The notes: a model not told the origin generated them from the sequence alone. Positions 43,743 through 52,307 are shown, numbered from the stretch's first letter. The stretch is DNA of 59,020 nt from Lachnospiraceae bacterium (GCA_021199655.1 JAJQHQ010000072.1:11111-70130), one strand, 5' to 3'. Program-made: numbers and translations.

Positions 43743-44537
43743 ATGAGCTACGATCTTTGCCTGCTGAAGCAGGCGAATCAGCCATATTATATTGAAAACA
43801 TCCGGACCGGGATCTATTCTCTGGAGGAGCTGTGCTTTTATCTGTATCACAACATCTGCCTGATCGATGAGAGCATTATCAATGAAAAGCTCTGCGACTG
43901 GATCCGGGACGAGCTGCATCTGAACCGCCTTTACCGACAGCTTTATGAGCAGCTGCAGAAGGCAGAAAACGCGGCTTCTTTTGTGCTGCCGATCTTTCGG
44001 GAGGCGGGGTATCTGACCAGTCAGGAAATGCATGTGTATCAGGAAGAGCTTGCAAAGCTGGAAGTGCAGTCCGATGAGATGAAACAGAAGCTGCGCGGAG
44101 ATTATCTGGTAAAAGAGAAAATGTTCGCCCGCGCGGTATGGATGTACCGTCAGATCCTGAAGAACCGCAATCCGGGCAAGCTGGGCACGCAGTTTTATGC
44201 CGCTATCTGGAATAATCTAGGCGCTGCTTACGCGGGACTGTTCCGGTTTGAGGAGGCAGCGAACTGTTTTCTGGAATCCTGGCGCCTGATGAAGACAAAG
44301 GAAACCTTCCGGAAGTACATTAGCGCACTGCCTTTGTTCCTTTCCGAAGAAGAATACCAGAAGCGTCTGAAAGAACTGCAGGCTGATGAATATCTGGTCC
44401 GGTCGATTCAGGAACACAACGCAAAGCTCTGTGAGGCTCCGGACTTTCTGGCGTATGCCAAGCGGGTCAAAGAAGCTCCGATTGAAGATACCATCGAAGA
44501 GCTCAAAGTACAGTATTCCAGAAGTACGCGCACCTGA
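43743..44537 (+). CDS. TPR-like cytoplasmic protein of unknown function
   Basis: The start is ATG 43743, with CAGGAG 7 bases upstream; 264 residues. I do not recognise the family. It is all-helical in appearance, with a Leu/Tyr-rich N-terminal part (YNIRTGIYSLEELCFYLYHN-like, residues 12-40) and a central segment that reads as TPR repeats: FARAVWMYRQIL and NLGAAYAGLFRFEEAANCF. There is no signal peptide or membrane segment. It follows the Hsp70-like gene in the same direction and could be a co-factor of that system. The gap between them holds a 216-base hairpin element, which might tune the expression ratio. Confidence 0.6.
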   Translation: MSYDLCLLKQANQPYYIENIRTGIYSLEELCFYLYHNICLIDESIINEKLCDWIRDELHLNRLYRQLYEQLQKAENAASFVLPIFREAGYLTSQEMHVYQEELAKLEVQSDEMKQKLRGDYLVKEKMFARAVWMYRQILKNRNPGKLGTQFYAAIWNNLGAAYAGLFRFEEAANCFLESWRLMKTKETFRKYISALPLFLSEEEYQKRLKELQADEYLVRSIQEHNAKLCEAPDFLAYAKRVKEAPIEDTIEELKVQYSRSTRT

Positions 44538-44549
44538 CGGTATTTGCGG

Positions 44550-44578
44550 TTGACTTAGCTTTGCGGAAAAGATATAAT
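44550..44578 (+). promoter_or_regulatory. Sigma-A promoter of purF
   Basis: The -35 is TTGACT (44550-44555) and the -10 is a consensus TATAAT (44573-44578), with a 17-base spacer. It is the strongest promoter in the window. I see no purine riboswitch or obvious PurR operator in the short leader. Confidence 0.85.
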
Positions 44579-44655
44579 CACCATGGAAAAAAGCTGGCAA
44601 TCCGGAAAATAACAGTACAGGCTGCAGGCGGCAGTTCTGAATAAAGGAGAAACCG

Positions 44656-46125
44656 ATGCTTCATAATCTGACAGAACCGATACACGAACAGATGGAACCG
44701 GATAATGGACTGCATGAAGAGTGCGGCGTATTCGGAATTTATGATTTTTCGGGGGAAAATGTAGCGTCCACGATCTATTATGGCCTGTTTGCCCTGCAGC
44801 ATCGGGGACAGGAGAGCTGCGGCATTGCGGTCAGTGATACGAATGGACCGAAAGGAAAGGTGCTTTCCCACAAAGGGATGGGCCTTGTAAATGAGGTTTT
44901 TACCGCAGACCATATGGCTCAGCTGAAAGGCGATATCGGTGTCGGCCACGTCCGCTATTCGACAGCGGGCGGCAGCACCCGGGAAAACGCGCAGCCATTG
45001 GTGCTTAATTATATCAAAGGTACGCTGGCTCTGGCGCATAACGGTAATCTGATCAACACCCCGCAGCTCCGCAGAGAACTGGAGCTGGGCGGTTCGATCT
45101 TTCAGACTACGATCGATACGGAAGTGATCGCGTACCACATCGCGCGGGAGCGTGTGCGTGCGAGAAATGTAGAAGAAGCGGTAGCGAATGCGATGAAGAA
45201 GCTGAAAGGCGCGTATTCGCTGATTATCATGTCTCCGCGCAAGCTGATCGGAGCGCGGGATCCCTATGGATTCCGGCCGCTTTGCATCGGAAAGCGGGAC
45301 AACGCCTATATTCTGGCTTCTGAGACCTGCGCGCTGGACACGATCGGAGCGGAATACATCAGGGATGTGGAGCCCGGCGAGATTGTGACGATCACGCCGA
45401 AGAACGGCATTGAATCGAACCGCAGCATGTGTTTCCCGCCGGAGCGGCAGTGCGAGACCGCGCGCTGTGTCTTTGAATATATTTACTTTGGAAGGGCGGA
45501 CAGCCGCATGGACGGCGTCAGTGTTTATGATTCCCGTATTCGGGCGGGACGTTTTCTGGCAAAGGATTCGCCGGTGGACGCGGATCTCGTGGTCGGTGTA
45601 CCGGAGTCCGGCAATGTCGCTGCGCTGGGCTATTCGCTGGAATCCGGCATCCCCTACGGGATGGCCTTTATGAAGAACAGCTATGTCGGGCGGACATTCA
45701 TCAAGCCCGGTCAGAGCAGCCGCGAATCCAGCGTGCGCGTCAAGCTGAATGTGCTGCGCGACGCGGTGGAAGGCAAACGGGTCATCATGATCGACGACTC
45801 GATCGTGCGCGGCACGACGAGCGACCGGATCGTGCGCATGCTGCGCGACGCCGGAGCCAAAGAGGTGCATATGCGCGTCAGCTCGCCGCCGTTTTTATAT
45901 CCCTGCTATTTTGGTACGGACGTACCGGCGAGGGAGCAGCTGATCGCTTATAATCGGGAGATCGAGGATATCCGGAAGATCATCGGCGCGGATACGCTTG
46001 CTTATCTTCGGCTGGACCGGCTTCCGGAGCTTACGGAAGGACTGCCGATCTGCAACGGATGCTTTACCGGGAAGTACCCGATGGAGCCGCCGCAGGAGGA
46101 TATCAGAGGAGACTATGTGCACTAA
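44656..46125 (+). CDS. purF: Amidophosphoribosyltransferase
   Basis: PurF makes phosphoribosylamine from PRPP and glutamine, the first step of purine synthesis. The 489-residue protein carries a 22-residue propeptide. C23 (in EECGVFGIYDF) would be the N-terminal nucleophile after cleavage. The glutaminase domain has HRGQESCGIAV and GVGHVRYSTAG; the PRPP-binding loop is VIMIDDSIVRGTTS. Cysteines in RQCETARC, YPCYFG and ICNGC are placed as in the Fe-S cluster type of Bacillus PurF. The start ATG has AAAGGAG upstream. purB and purA follow, so AMP branch enzymes are grouped with the first committed step, while the middle pathway genes must lie elsewhere. Confidence 0.97.
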   Translation: MLHNLTEPIHEQMEPDNGLHEECGVFGIYDFSGENVASTIYYGLFALQHRGQESCGIAVSDTNGPKGKVLSHKGMGLVNEVFTADHMAQLKGDIGVGHVRYSTAGGSTRENAQPLVLNYIKGTLALAHNGNLINTPQLRRELELGGSIFQTTIDTEVIAYHIARERVRARNVEEAVANAMKKLKGAYSLIIMSPRKLIGARDPYGFRPLCIGKRDNAYILASETCALDTIGAEYIRDVEPGEIVTITPKNGIESNRSMCFPPERQCETARCVFEYIYFGRADSRMDGVSVYDSRIRAGRFLAKDSPVDADLVVGVPESGNVAALGYSLESGIPYGMAFMKNSYVGRTFIKPGQSSRESSVRVKLNVLRDAVEGKRVIMIDDSIVRGTTSDRIVRMLRDAGAKEVHMRVSSPPFLYPCYFGTDVPAREQLIAYNREIEDIRKIIGADTLAYLRLDRLPELTEGLPICNGCFTGKYPMEPPQEDIRGDYVH

Positions 46126-46289
46126 GTCCAGAGCAGCAGCAAAATGAAAAAACAGGCCGTGCAGATTTATCTGCTAAGGACTGGATTTTCATTTTGGGAT
46201 GGGCGGGACGCCCCATCAGCCTCAGGCAGGAGCTGCGTAAGCAGCGTATAGTTTGCGAAGCAAACGGGCCTGTGGCCTGGGCTCTGGAC
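46126..46289 (+). repeat. E4 modular hairpin element, copy 2
   Basis: The outer arms GTCCAGAGC (46126-46134) and GCTCTGGAC (46281-46289) are perfectly complementary. Inside, AAAATGAAAA (46141-46150) pairs with TTTTCATTTT (46186-46195), enclosing GCAGAT/ATCTGC. The segment GGGATGGGCGGGACG and the ending GGCCTGTGGCCTG are shared with copy 1. It lies between purF and purB, and overlaps the purF stop by none. Confidence 0.87.
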
Positions 46290-46331
46290 AGTTTTTAAGT
46301 ACAATACGCACTTATAAGTAGGGAGAACATC

Positions 46332-47765
46332 ATGAGTACAGACAGATATGTAAGTCCGCTCTCGGAGCGGTACGCGAGCGAGGAGATGCAGTATATTTTC
46401 TCACCGGATAAGAAGTTCCGTACGTGGAGGCGGCTGTGGATCGCCCTGGCGGAGACGGAGCAGGCGCTTGGCCTTCCGATCACGGATGAGCAGATCGCGG
46501 AGATGAAGGCGCATCAGGACGACATCAATTACGAGGTGGCGAAGGAACGGGAGAAGGTGGTCCGCCACGACGTCATGTCGCATGTATATGCTTACGGCGT
46601 GCAGTGTCCGAAAGCGAAGCCGATCATTCATCTCGGTGCGACCTCCTGCTATGTGGGAGACAACACGGATATTATCATTATGACCGAGGCGCTTCAGCTT
46701 GTGAAGAAAAAGCTGGTCAATGTCATCGCCCAGCTGGCGGATTTTGCAAAAAAATATGAAGACCTGCCGACTCTGGCATTTACGCATTTTCAGCCGGCGC
46801 AGCCGACGACGGTCGGAAAAAGAGCGACGCTCTGGGCACAGGAATTTGTGATGGATCTGGAGGACCTGGATTATGTCCTTTCCACGATGAAGCTGCTTGG
46901 GAGCAAGGGAACGACCGGTACGCAGGCGAGCTTTCTGGAGCTGTTTGACGGCGATCAGGAGAAGATCGATCAGATCGATCCGATGATCGCGGAAAAAATG
47001 GGCTTTCAATCCTGTGTGGCCGTATCCGGTCAGACCTATTCGCGCAAGACGGATACGAGAGTGCTCAATGTCCTTGCGGGGATTGCCGCGAGCGCGCACA
47101 AGATGTCGAACGACATCCGGCTGCTGCAGCATCTGAAAGAAGTGGAGGAGCCGTTTGAAAAGACGCAGATCGGCTCGTCCGCGATGGCATATAAGCGCAA
47201 TCCGATGCGTTCGGAGCGCATTGCCTCTTTGTCGCGCTATGTGCTCTGCGACGCGCTGAATCCGGCGGTGACTTCATCCTGCCAGTGGTTTGAGCGGACT
47301 CTGGACGATTCCGCGAACAAGCGGCTTTCGATTCCGGAAGGTTTCCTTGCGGTAGACGGCATTCTGGATCTCTGCCTGAACGTCACGGACGGCCTGAAGG
47401 TATATCCGAAGGTCATTGAAAAGCATCTGATGGCAGAGCTTCCGTTCATGGCGACCGAGAATATCATGATGGATGCGGTCAAGGCGGGAGGCGACCGGCA
47501 GGAGCTTCACGAGAAGATCCGTGAGCTCTCGATGGAAGCGGGTCGCACCGTGAAGGAAGAAGGAAAAGACAACAACCTGCTGGAGCTGATCGCCGCGGAT
47601 CCGGCGTTCAACCTGTCGCTGGAGGATCTGCAGCGTTCCATGGAGCCGTCCCGCTATATCGGGCGTTCGAAGGAGCAGGTAGAGCGATTTGTGGAGACAG
47701 TCGTGCAGCCGATACTGGAAGAAAACAAGGAACTGCTCGGCGTCACAGCTGAGATAAATGTGTAG
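46332..47765 (+). CDS. purB: Adenylosuccinate lyase
   Basis: PurB splits fumarate from SAICAR and from adenylosuccinate, so it acts in both IMP and AMP synthesis. The 477-residue protein has the fumarase/aspartase superfamily signature [14 protein letters not shown] near residue 285, plus [11 protein letters not shown] and [10 protein letters not shown] in the first conserved regions and [15 protein letters not shown] with the catalytic histidine. Length fits the longer, eukaryote-like type of PurB found in some Clostridia. The start ATG has AGGGAG 8 bases upstream. It is separated from purF and purA by E4 elements, and an E6 palindrome also precedes purA. Confidence 0.96.
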   Translation: MSTDRYVSPLSERYASEEMQYIFSPDKKFRTWRRLWIALAETEQALGLPITDEQIAEMKAHQDDINYEVAKEREKVVRHDVMSHVYAYGVQCPKAKPIIHLGATSCYVGDNTDIIIMTEALQLVKKKLVNVIAQLADFAKKYEDLPTLAFTHFQPAQPTTVGKRATLWAQEFVMDLEDLDYVLSTMKLLGSKGTTGTQASFLELFDGDQEKIDQIDPMIAEKMGFQSCVAVSGQTYSRKTDTRVLNVLAGIAASAHKMSNDIRLLQHLKEVEEPFEKTQIGSSAMAYKRNPMRSERIASLSRYVLCDALNPAVTSSCQWFERTLDDSANKRLSIPEGFLAVDGILDLCLNVTDGLKVYPKVIEKHLMAELPFMATENIMMDAVKAGGDRQELHEKIRELSMEAGRTVKEEGKDNNLLELIAADPAFNLSLEDLQRSMEPSRYIGRSKEQVERFVETVVQPILEENKELLGVTAEINV

Positions 47766-47771
47766 TAAAAG

Positions 47772-47821
47772 TTCAGAACAGCATCGAAATGAAAAGACAG
47801 ACTGTGGCCTGCTGTTCTGAA
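47772..47821 (+). repeat. E4 element, copy 3 (short form)
   Basis: TTCAGAACAGCA (47772-47783) and TGCTGTTCTGAA (47810-47821) form a 12-bp perfect stem around a 26-base loop that keeps the GAAATGAAAA and CTGTGGCC pieces of the long copies. The inner module is missing, so this is a deletion form or minimal unit. No T-tract follows. Confidence 0.85.
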
Positions 47822-47860
47822 TAGGCAATGTATACGGTCCGGATAAATAAAAGACAATCT

Positions 47861-47887
47861 GTAACTGAGAAGGTACTGAACAGTTAC
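47861..47887 (+). repeat. E6 27-bp palindrome, upstream of purA
   Basis: GTAACTG pairs with CAGTTAC (7 bp). It ends 34 bases before the purA start. Confidence 0.9.
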
Positions 47888-47921
47888 GAAGATTTTTGGG
47901 AGTCACAAGGAGGAAACCATT

Positions 47922-49196
47922 ATGGTACAGGCAATCGTAGGAGCGAACTGGGGAGACGAAGGAAAAGGCAAGATTACGGATATGCTGGCGCAGGAGGCTG
48001 ATATTGTCGTAAGATTTCAGGGTGGTGCAAACGCCGGGCATACCATTATCAACAACTATGGCAAATTTGCCCTGCATACTCTTCCGTCCGGTGTGTTTTA
48101 TGACCACACGACAAGCATCATCGGCAACGGGGTGGCGCTGAACATACCCCTTCTTGACAAGGAGATCAAAGGTCTTCTGGAACGCGGCGTACCGATGCCG
48201 CATATTCTGGTATCGAACCGCGCTCAGGTCGTGATGTCCTATCACATCCTGCTGGATCAGTACGAGGAGGAGCGTTTAGGCGGCAAATCCTTTGGCTCGA
48301 CCAAATCCGGCATCGCGCCGTTTTATTCGGATAAATTCGCCAAGATCGGTTTTCAGGTGAGCGAGCTTTTTGATGAAGATACGCTTCAGGAAAAGGTGCA
48401 GCGTATCTGTGAACTGAAAAATCCTCTTTTTGAGCATCTGTACCACAAGCCGGCGCTGACACCGGAGGCACTTCTTGAAGAGCTGCATGGATACCGGGAT
48501 ACGATCGCGCCGCTGGTGGCAGATACCGGAGCGTTTCTTGCAAAGGCTTTGAAAGACGGCAAGACAGTCCTGCTGGAAGGCCAGCTTGGCACATTGAAGG
48601 ATCCGGATCACGGCATCTATCCGATGGTGACGTCTTCCTCCACTCTCGCGGGCTACGGAGCAGTCGGCGCGGGTGTGCCGCCCTATGAGATCAAACGCAT
48701 TGTCGCGGTCAGCAAAGCGTATTCCAGCGCGGTCGGCGCGGGCGCGTTTGTCAGCGAGATCTTCGGCGAGGAGGCTGACCGGATGCGCAATCACGGCGGC
48801 GACGGCGGAGAGTACGGCGCAACAACCGGACGGCCGAGAAGAATGGGCTGGTTTGACTGTGTGGCCTCGAAATACGGCTGCCAGATGCAGGGCGCAACGG
48901 AAGTCGCTTTTACGGTGCTCGACGCTCTTGGCTACCTCGATGAGATACCGGTCTGCGTCGGCTACGAGATTGACGGCGAGGTAACGACAGACTTCCCGAC
49001 GACCGTACAGCTTGAGAAAGCGAAGCCGGTACTGGAGGTCCTTCCGGGCTGGAAATGCGATATCCGCGGCATCCGCAAGTACGAAGAGCTTCCGGAGAAC
49101 TGCCGCAATTACGTGGAATTCATCGAGAAGCATCTCGGCTTCCCGATCACGATGGTCTCGAACGGACCGGCGAGAGAGGATATCATCTATCGCTAA
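47922..49196 (+). CDS. purA: Adenylosuccinate synthetase
   Basis: PurA joins IMP and aspartate with GTP to give adenylosuccinate, the committed step to AMP. The 424-residue protein begins with the GTP-binding and catalytic segment IVGANWGDEGKGKITD. It continues with RFQGGANAGHTI and STKSGIAPFYSDK (GxxxxxP-type segment) and has EGQLGTLKDPDHGIYPMVTSS in the active-site region (with KDPDHG in place of the more common DIDHG). The start ATG has AAGGAGG at good distance. Together with purB upstream this provides the two-step IMP to AMP conversion. Confidence 0.97.
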   Translation: MVQAIVGANWGDEGKGKITDMLAQEADIVVRFQGGANAGHTIINNYGKFALHTLPSGVFYDHTTSIIGNGVALNIPLLDKEIKGLLERGVPMPHILVSNRAQVVMSYHILLDQYEEERLGGKSFGSTKSGIAPFYSDKFAKIGFQVSELFDEDTLQEKVQRICELKNPLFEHLYHKPALTPEALLEELHGYRDTIAPLVADTGAFLAKALKDGKTVLLEGQLGTLKDPDHGIYPMVTSSSTLAGYGAVGAGVPPYEIKRIVAVSKAYSSAVGAGAFVSEIFGEEADRMRNHGGDGGEYGATTGRPRRMGWFDCVASKYGCQMQGATEVAFTVLDALGYLDEIPVCVGYEIDGEVTTDFPTTVQLEKAKPVLEVLPGWKCDIRGIRKYEELPENCRNYVEFIEKHLGFPITMVSNGPAREDIIYR

Positions 49197-49219
49197 TCAT
49201 ATACCGGCCATATATTTCC

Positions 49220-49359
49220 GATGCAGCCACGTTGATTTTTGCGGTTTTCTGCGCCGCTTATTATCCCTTGCTTCGCTGGAACTCGCTTCGCTCAGACAAT
49301 GGCGAAGCAAGGGAAGCTATGCTCGAAAACCCTGCAAAAATCTGCCTACCGTCTGCATC
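49220..49359 (-). repeat. E5 long palindromic element, copy 2 (inverted)
   Basis: The core 49228-49353 is the reverse complement of 38008-38134 with few differences and one indel. The outer arms here are GATGCAG (49220-49226) and CTGCATC (49353-49359), a different sequence from copy 1 but again perfectly paired. It lies between purA and ddl. Confidence 0.9.
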
Positions 49360-49411
49360 TGGAAATATATGACCTTGTATTGTGTTTTAGATAACAGAAG
49401 GAGTAATGAGC

Positions 49412-50467
49412 ATGAAGATTCTCGTCCTGGCGGGCGGTTACAGCCCTGAACGCAACGTCTCTTTAAGCTCCGGCGCGATGATCGCCGGTGCGCTTCGCGA
49501 GCGGGGGCATCAGGTTGCGGTCATTGATTCCTATATCGGTGTCAGTGATCAGGAGGCTGACATCGAGCAGCTTTTTGAGAAGGAAATCTGCGAGGAATGG
49601 AAGGTCATTTCGACTGCGGTACCGGACCTGAAAGCCTTAAAGGCGGCTCATCCGGAGTGCAGGAATCGTCTGATCGGACCGAATGTCCTGCGGCTCTGCC
49701 GCGAGGCGGACGTGGTCTTTCTGGCGCTGCACGGAGGCAGCGGCGAGGACGGAAGGATTCCGGCTGCACTCGATCTGATGGGTGTACACTACACCGGTTC
49801 GGACTATCTGGGCAGCGGCATCGCCATGAATAAGCACCTGACCAAAATTCTTGCAAAAGATGCCGGCGTGAATGTCCCGGCCTGGGAGATGCGTGACATC
49901 ACAGACGAAGCAGTAATCGAGGCTGCGGTGCGCGAGGTGAGTCTTCCGGTCGTTGTGAAGATCCCGGACGGCGGTTCTTCTATCGGTGTCTATATTGTGA
50001 AGACAATTCCGGAGCTGCGGGCGGCACTTAAGGAAAATCTGGGACGGCGCCTGTTGTTTGAACAATATATTGAGGGGCGCGAGATTCAGATGGGATTCTT
50101 AAATGACCGTGCACTTCCGTCGATTGAGATCATTGTCAATAAAGAATTTTATAATTACGAGAACAAATATCAGAAGGGGCTCGCGTATGAGAAAACTCCG
50201 GCGGATATCCTTCCGTCTGAGGAAAAAGAAATGGGAGAGATGCTGCTTGCCGTTGCGCACGCACTTTCCCTTCGCACTTACGCGCGCGCGGATTTTATCA
50301 TTGATCAGAATGGGAAGATCTGGTTTATTGAGATCAATACCCTGCCCGGTATGACGCCGACCAGCCTTCTTCCGCAGGAAGCGGAGGCCGCGGGGATATC
50401 TTTTGGTGAACTTTGCGAGCAGATCGTAGATGAGGCGCTTAAAAAGAAGACAGGGACGGAAGATTGA
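49412..50467 (+). CDS. ddl: D-alanine--D-alanine ligase
   Basis: Ddl joins two D-Ala with ATP for peptidoglycan precursors. The start is ATG 49412, with AAGGAG 8 bases upstream; an ATG two codons earlier is too close to it. The 351-residue ATP-grasp protein shows LAGGYSPERNVSLSSG at the N-terminus, LHGGSGEDGRIPAALDL, YTGSDYLGSGIAMNKHLTK, KIPDGGSSIGVY and FIEINTLPGMTPTSLLP. The position of the omega loop aromatic is not clear to me, so I cannot say from sequence whether it makes D-Ala-D-Ala or D-Ala-D-Ser/Lac, but the first is the default. An LCP gene follows after a cluster of hairpins. Confidence 0.92.
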   Translation: MKILVLAGGYSPERNVSLSSGAMIAGALRERGHQVAVIDSYIGVSDQEADIEQLFEKEICEEWKVISTAVPDLKALKAAHPECRNRLIGPNVLRLCREADVVFLALHGGSGEDGRIPAALDLMGVHYTGSDYLGSGIAMNKHLTKILAKDAGVNVPAWEMRDITDEAVIEAAVREVSLPVVVKIPDGGSSIGVYIVKTIPELRAALKENLGRRLLFEQYIEGREIQMGFLNDRALPSIEIIVNKEFYNYENKYQKGLAYEKTPADILPSEEKEMGEMLLAVAHALSLRTYARADFIIDQNGKIWFIEINTLPGMTPTSLLPQEAEAAGISFGELCEQIVDEALKKKTGTED

Positions 50468-50483
50468 GACAGAGACGAGAGCC

Positions 50484-50589
50484 ACCGCATGAAGAATCGC
50501 CCAGAGGGCGATGCGGCGGTGCCGTCCTCGATTTTCTGCGAAAATCGGGACATTGCCTGCGTCATAGATTCGAGGAGCGAATCTATGAC
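50484..50589 (+). repeat. Cluster of three perfect hairpins upstream of the second LCP gene
   Basis: ATCGCCC/GGGCGAT (50496-50502, 50506-50512, with CACCGC/GCGGTG partly extending it), CGATTTT/AAAATCG (50529-50535, 50541-50547) and GTCATAGATTCG/CGAATCTATGAC (50561-50572, 50578-50589). The third has AGGAG as its loop. None has a T-tract. A frame runs through all three into the LCP gene. Confidence 0.8.
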
Positions 50590-50608
50590 AAGAGAGGAAG
50601 TGACAGAT

Positions 50609-51640
50609 ATGGCACACGGAGGAGATTCCGGAAAGAGAAAAAAACACGCGGCTCTGATCGGAGCGGGGGTTCTTCTTGTAGTTTTGCTGGTCCTGGCCGG
50701 CGGCCTTGCCTTTGCGGTCAATTATGTGATGGGAAGCATCGGCGAGATTGAAGAGGTGGAGCTGCTGGACCCGGAATCCGAAGAATTCGAGACAGATGAG
50801 GACGCCGGAGAAGACAGCATTGATCCGGATGAGATTGAATGGGCCGAGGATCTGGAGGAGACAGAAGAAAGCGAAGGGATCACGAACATCCTGCTGATCG
50901 GACAGGATACGCGGGTATCCGGTACCAGAGAGCGTTCGGACTCAATGATCCTGATCTCCATCAATTCGGACACAGATTCGGTGAACATGATTTCTTTCAT
51001 GCGTGATTTGTATGTGCAGATTCCGGGGTATTCGGACAACCGGATCAATGCGTCCTATCAGTTTGGCGGTGCGGAACTGCTCGATGAAGTGATCGAGAAA
51101 AACTTCGGTGTTACCATTGATTATAATGTCGAGATCGATTTTGACGGATTTCAGGACGTGATCGATCTGCTTGGTGGCGTAGATATTACTCTGACCTCGA
51201 CCGAGGCGAGCTATTTCCAGAACGCCGGATATTCTGTATCAGAAGGAACGAATCATGTCTATGGTGAATTCGCCCTTTTATATGCGCGGACAAGATATGT
51301 TTCTACCGCTACGGAAGCCAATGACTTCGGCCGGACTCAGCGTCAGCGTGCGGTGATCACCAGTCTTTTCAATGCCTATAAAGACGTCGGCATTACGACG
51401 CAGATCGCGCTGGTGGATGATATACTTTCTCTGATCTCTACGGATATGTCGATGACCCAGATCCTGTCCCTGCTCTATGATGCGCAGGCGATGAACTTAG
51501 ACGAACTCGGTTCGTATCGGATCCCGATCGACGGCTCCTACACGAATCAGACGATCCGCGGCATGCAGGTGCTGGTGCCGGATCTGACGGTGAACCGTGA
51601 GGCGGTGCAGGAGATGATCGCCGGAACGTATGAAGAGTAG
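50609..51640 (+). CDS. LCP (LytR-CpsA-Psr) family protein
   Basis: A second glycopolymer-to-peptidoglycan ligase. The preferred start is ATG 50609, with AGAGAGGAAG 8 bases upstream; in-frame ATGs at 50489 and 50585 lie in or next to hairpins. The 343-residue protein has a short basic N-terminus, one transmembrane helix (about 14-37), a very acidic stalk (about 45-90) and the LCP domain. That domain has NILLIGQDTRVSGTRERSDS, ISFMRDLYVQIPGY, INASYQFGG and YARTRYVSTATEANDFGRTQRQR, the last carrying the arginines that contact the pyrophosphate lipid. Unlike the LCP gene at 23093 it lacks the Tyr/Gln repeat tail and sits next to ddl, so it may serve another polymer. Confidence 0.93.
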   Translation: MAHGGDSGKRKKHAALIGAGVLLVVLLVLAGGLAFAVNYVMGSIGEIEEVELLDPESEEFETDEDAGEDSIDPDEIEWAEDLEETEESEGITNILLIGQDTRVSGTRERSDSMILISINSDTDSVNMISFMRDLYVQIPGYSDNRINASYQFGGAELLDEVIEKNFGVTIDYNVEIDFDGFQDVIDLLGGVDITLTSTEASYFQNAGYSVSEGTNHVYGEFALLYARTRYVSTATEANDFGRTQRQRAVITSLFNAYKDVGITTQIALVDDILSLISTDMSMTQILSLLYDAQAMNLDELGSYRIPIDGSYTNQTIRGMQVLVPDLTVNREAVQEMIAGTYEE

Positions 51641-51680
51641 CAGTGGCTGCCACTTGGATATATATGGGAAAAATCAGGTG

Positions 51681-51708
51681 TTGACAATCCGTTCTGAAAT
51701 GTTATACT
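51681..51708 (+). promoter_or_regulatory. Promoter of the T-box/thrS operon
   Basis: TTGACA (51681-51686) and TATACT (51703-51708) with a 16-base spacer, directly before the T-box leader. Confidence 0.75.
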
Positions 51709-51714
51709 GGACAG

Positions 51715-51951
51715 AGCAAAAGATCAAACAGCATATTTTAATACGTGGAAGAGAAGAGTAAAATGCGGAAGCATCCAGAGAGAGGGCGGCAGCTGGAAAG
51801 TCCTTATGCGGAACCATTTGAAGACTGCCTCTGAGTGACCCCAATCCGGTCCGGTGACTCCGTTATCGTCGAATGAGTAAAAAACAGGGTGGAACCGCGG
51901 CATTTGTATGATCGCCCCTGGCAGTTTGAATGAGCTGTCAGGGGTTTTTTC
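51715..51951 (+). ncRNA. T-box leader (tRNA-Thr responsive)
   Basis: The leader contains the conserved T-box sequence AGGGTGGAACCGCG at 51886-51899. A structured upstream stem I region includes AGAGAGAGGG near 51778. The candidate specifier codon ACC (Thr) is at 51813-51815. Uncharged tRNA-Thr would bind and favour the antiterminator, allowing transcription of the downstream genes including thrS. The specifier assignment is by position and by the downstream gene, so it is less sure than the T-box itself. Confidence 0.92.
51915..51950 (+). terminator. T-box leader terminator
   Basis: CCCCTGGCAG (51915-51924) pairs with CTGTCAGGGG (51935-51944) with one G-U pair, followed by TTTTTT. It is the conditional terminator of the leader. 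Confidence 0.92.
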
Positions 51952-52040
51952 TTTGCATACAGCATATGCGGCCTCTAAGGAATTCAGGTGCTTTCTCTGT
52001 AAAATCATTCTGCCCGGCAATGCGAAGAAAGGAGAGATAT

Positions 52041-52307
52041 ATGAAAGAAAAATGCAGATTATTAAAGTCAGTTTTTCTGTCGGACTGGAGCCCGATGGAA
52101 AAGGGCCTGCTTCTGACGGATGTTCTGCTGTTCGGCGTTCTGTTGGGATGGCTGACGTCGCCGCTGAAAAATGGACTTAGCTTTTTCAGCAACAATTCCT
52201 GGGATATTGACAATTCTTCGGATGACCACTCAGCTTCTGACGATCACTCGATGAGCGGTCTCGAGTTCGAGGATGACGAAGACTGGGAAGACGAGGAAGA
52301 AGATTAG
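52041..52307 (+). CDS. Small membrane protein with acidic tail, in the thrS operon
   Basis: An 88-residue protein with a strong ribosome site (AAAGGAGAG) at ATG 52041. It has a short basic N-terminus, one transmembrane helix (about residues 19-42: EKGLLLTDVLLFGVLLGW) and a tail that becomes very acidic (DDEDWEDEEED at the end). I do not recognise it. It lies after the T-box terminator and 86 bases before thrS, so it should be induced with thrS when threonyl-tRNA is short. Orientation is uncertain; lysines at the N-terminus suggest the acidic tail is outside. Confidence 0.75.
   Translation: MKEKCRLLKSVFLSDWSPMEKGLLLTDVLLFGVLLGWLTSPLKNGLSFFSNNSWDIDNSSDDHSASDDHSMSGLEFEDDEDWEDEEED

Noticed and set aside
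44579-44655. Purine riboswitch upstream of purF
   Set aside because: The leader after the consensus promoter is under 80 bases and I see no purine aptamer core or terminator.
47772-47821. E4 copy 3 as the purB terminator
   Set aside because: The 12-bp stem is strong but there is no T-tract, and the arms belong to the E4 family found elsewhere. A termination role is possible but unsupported.
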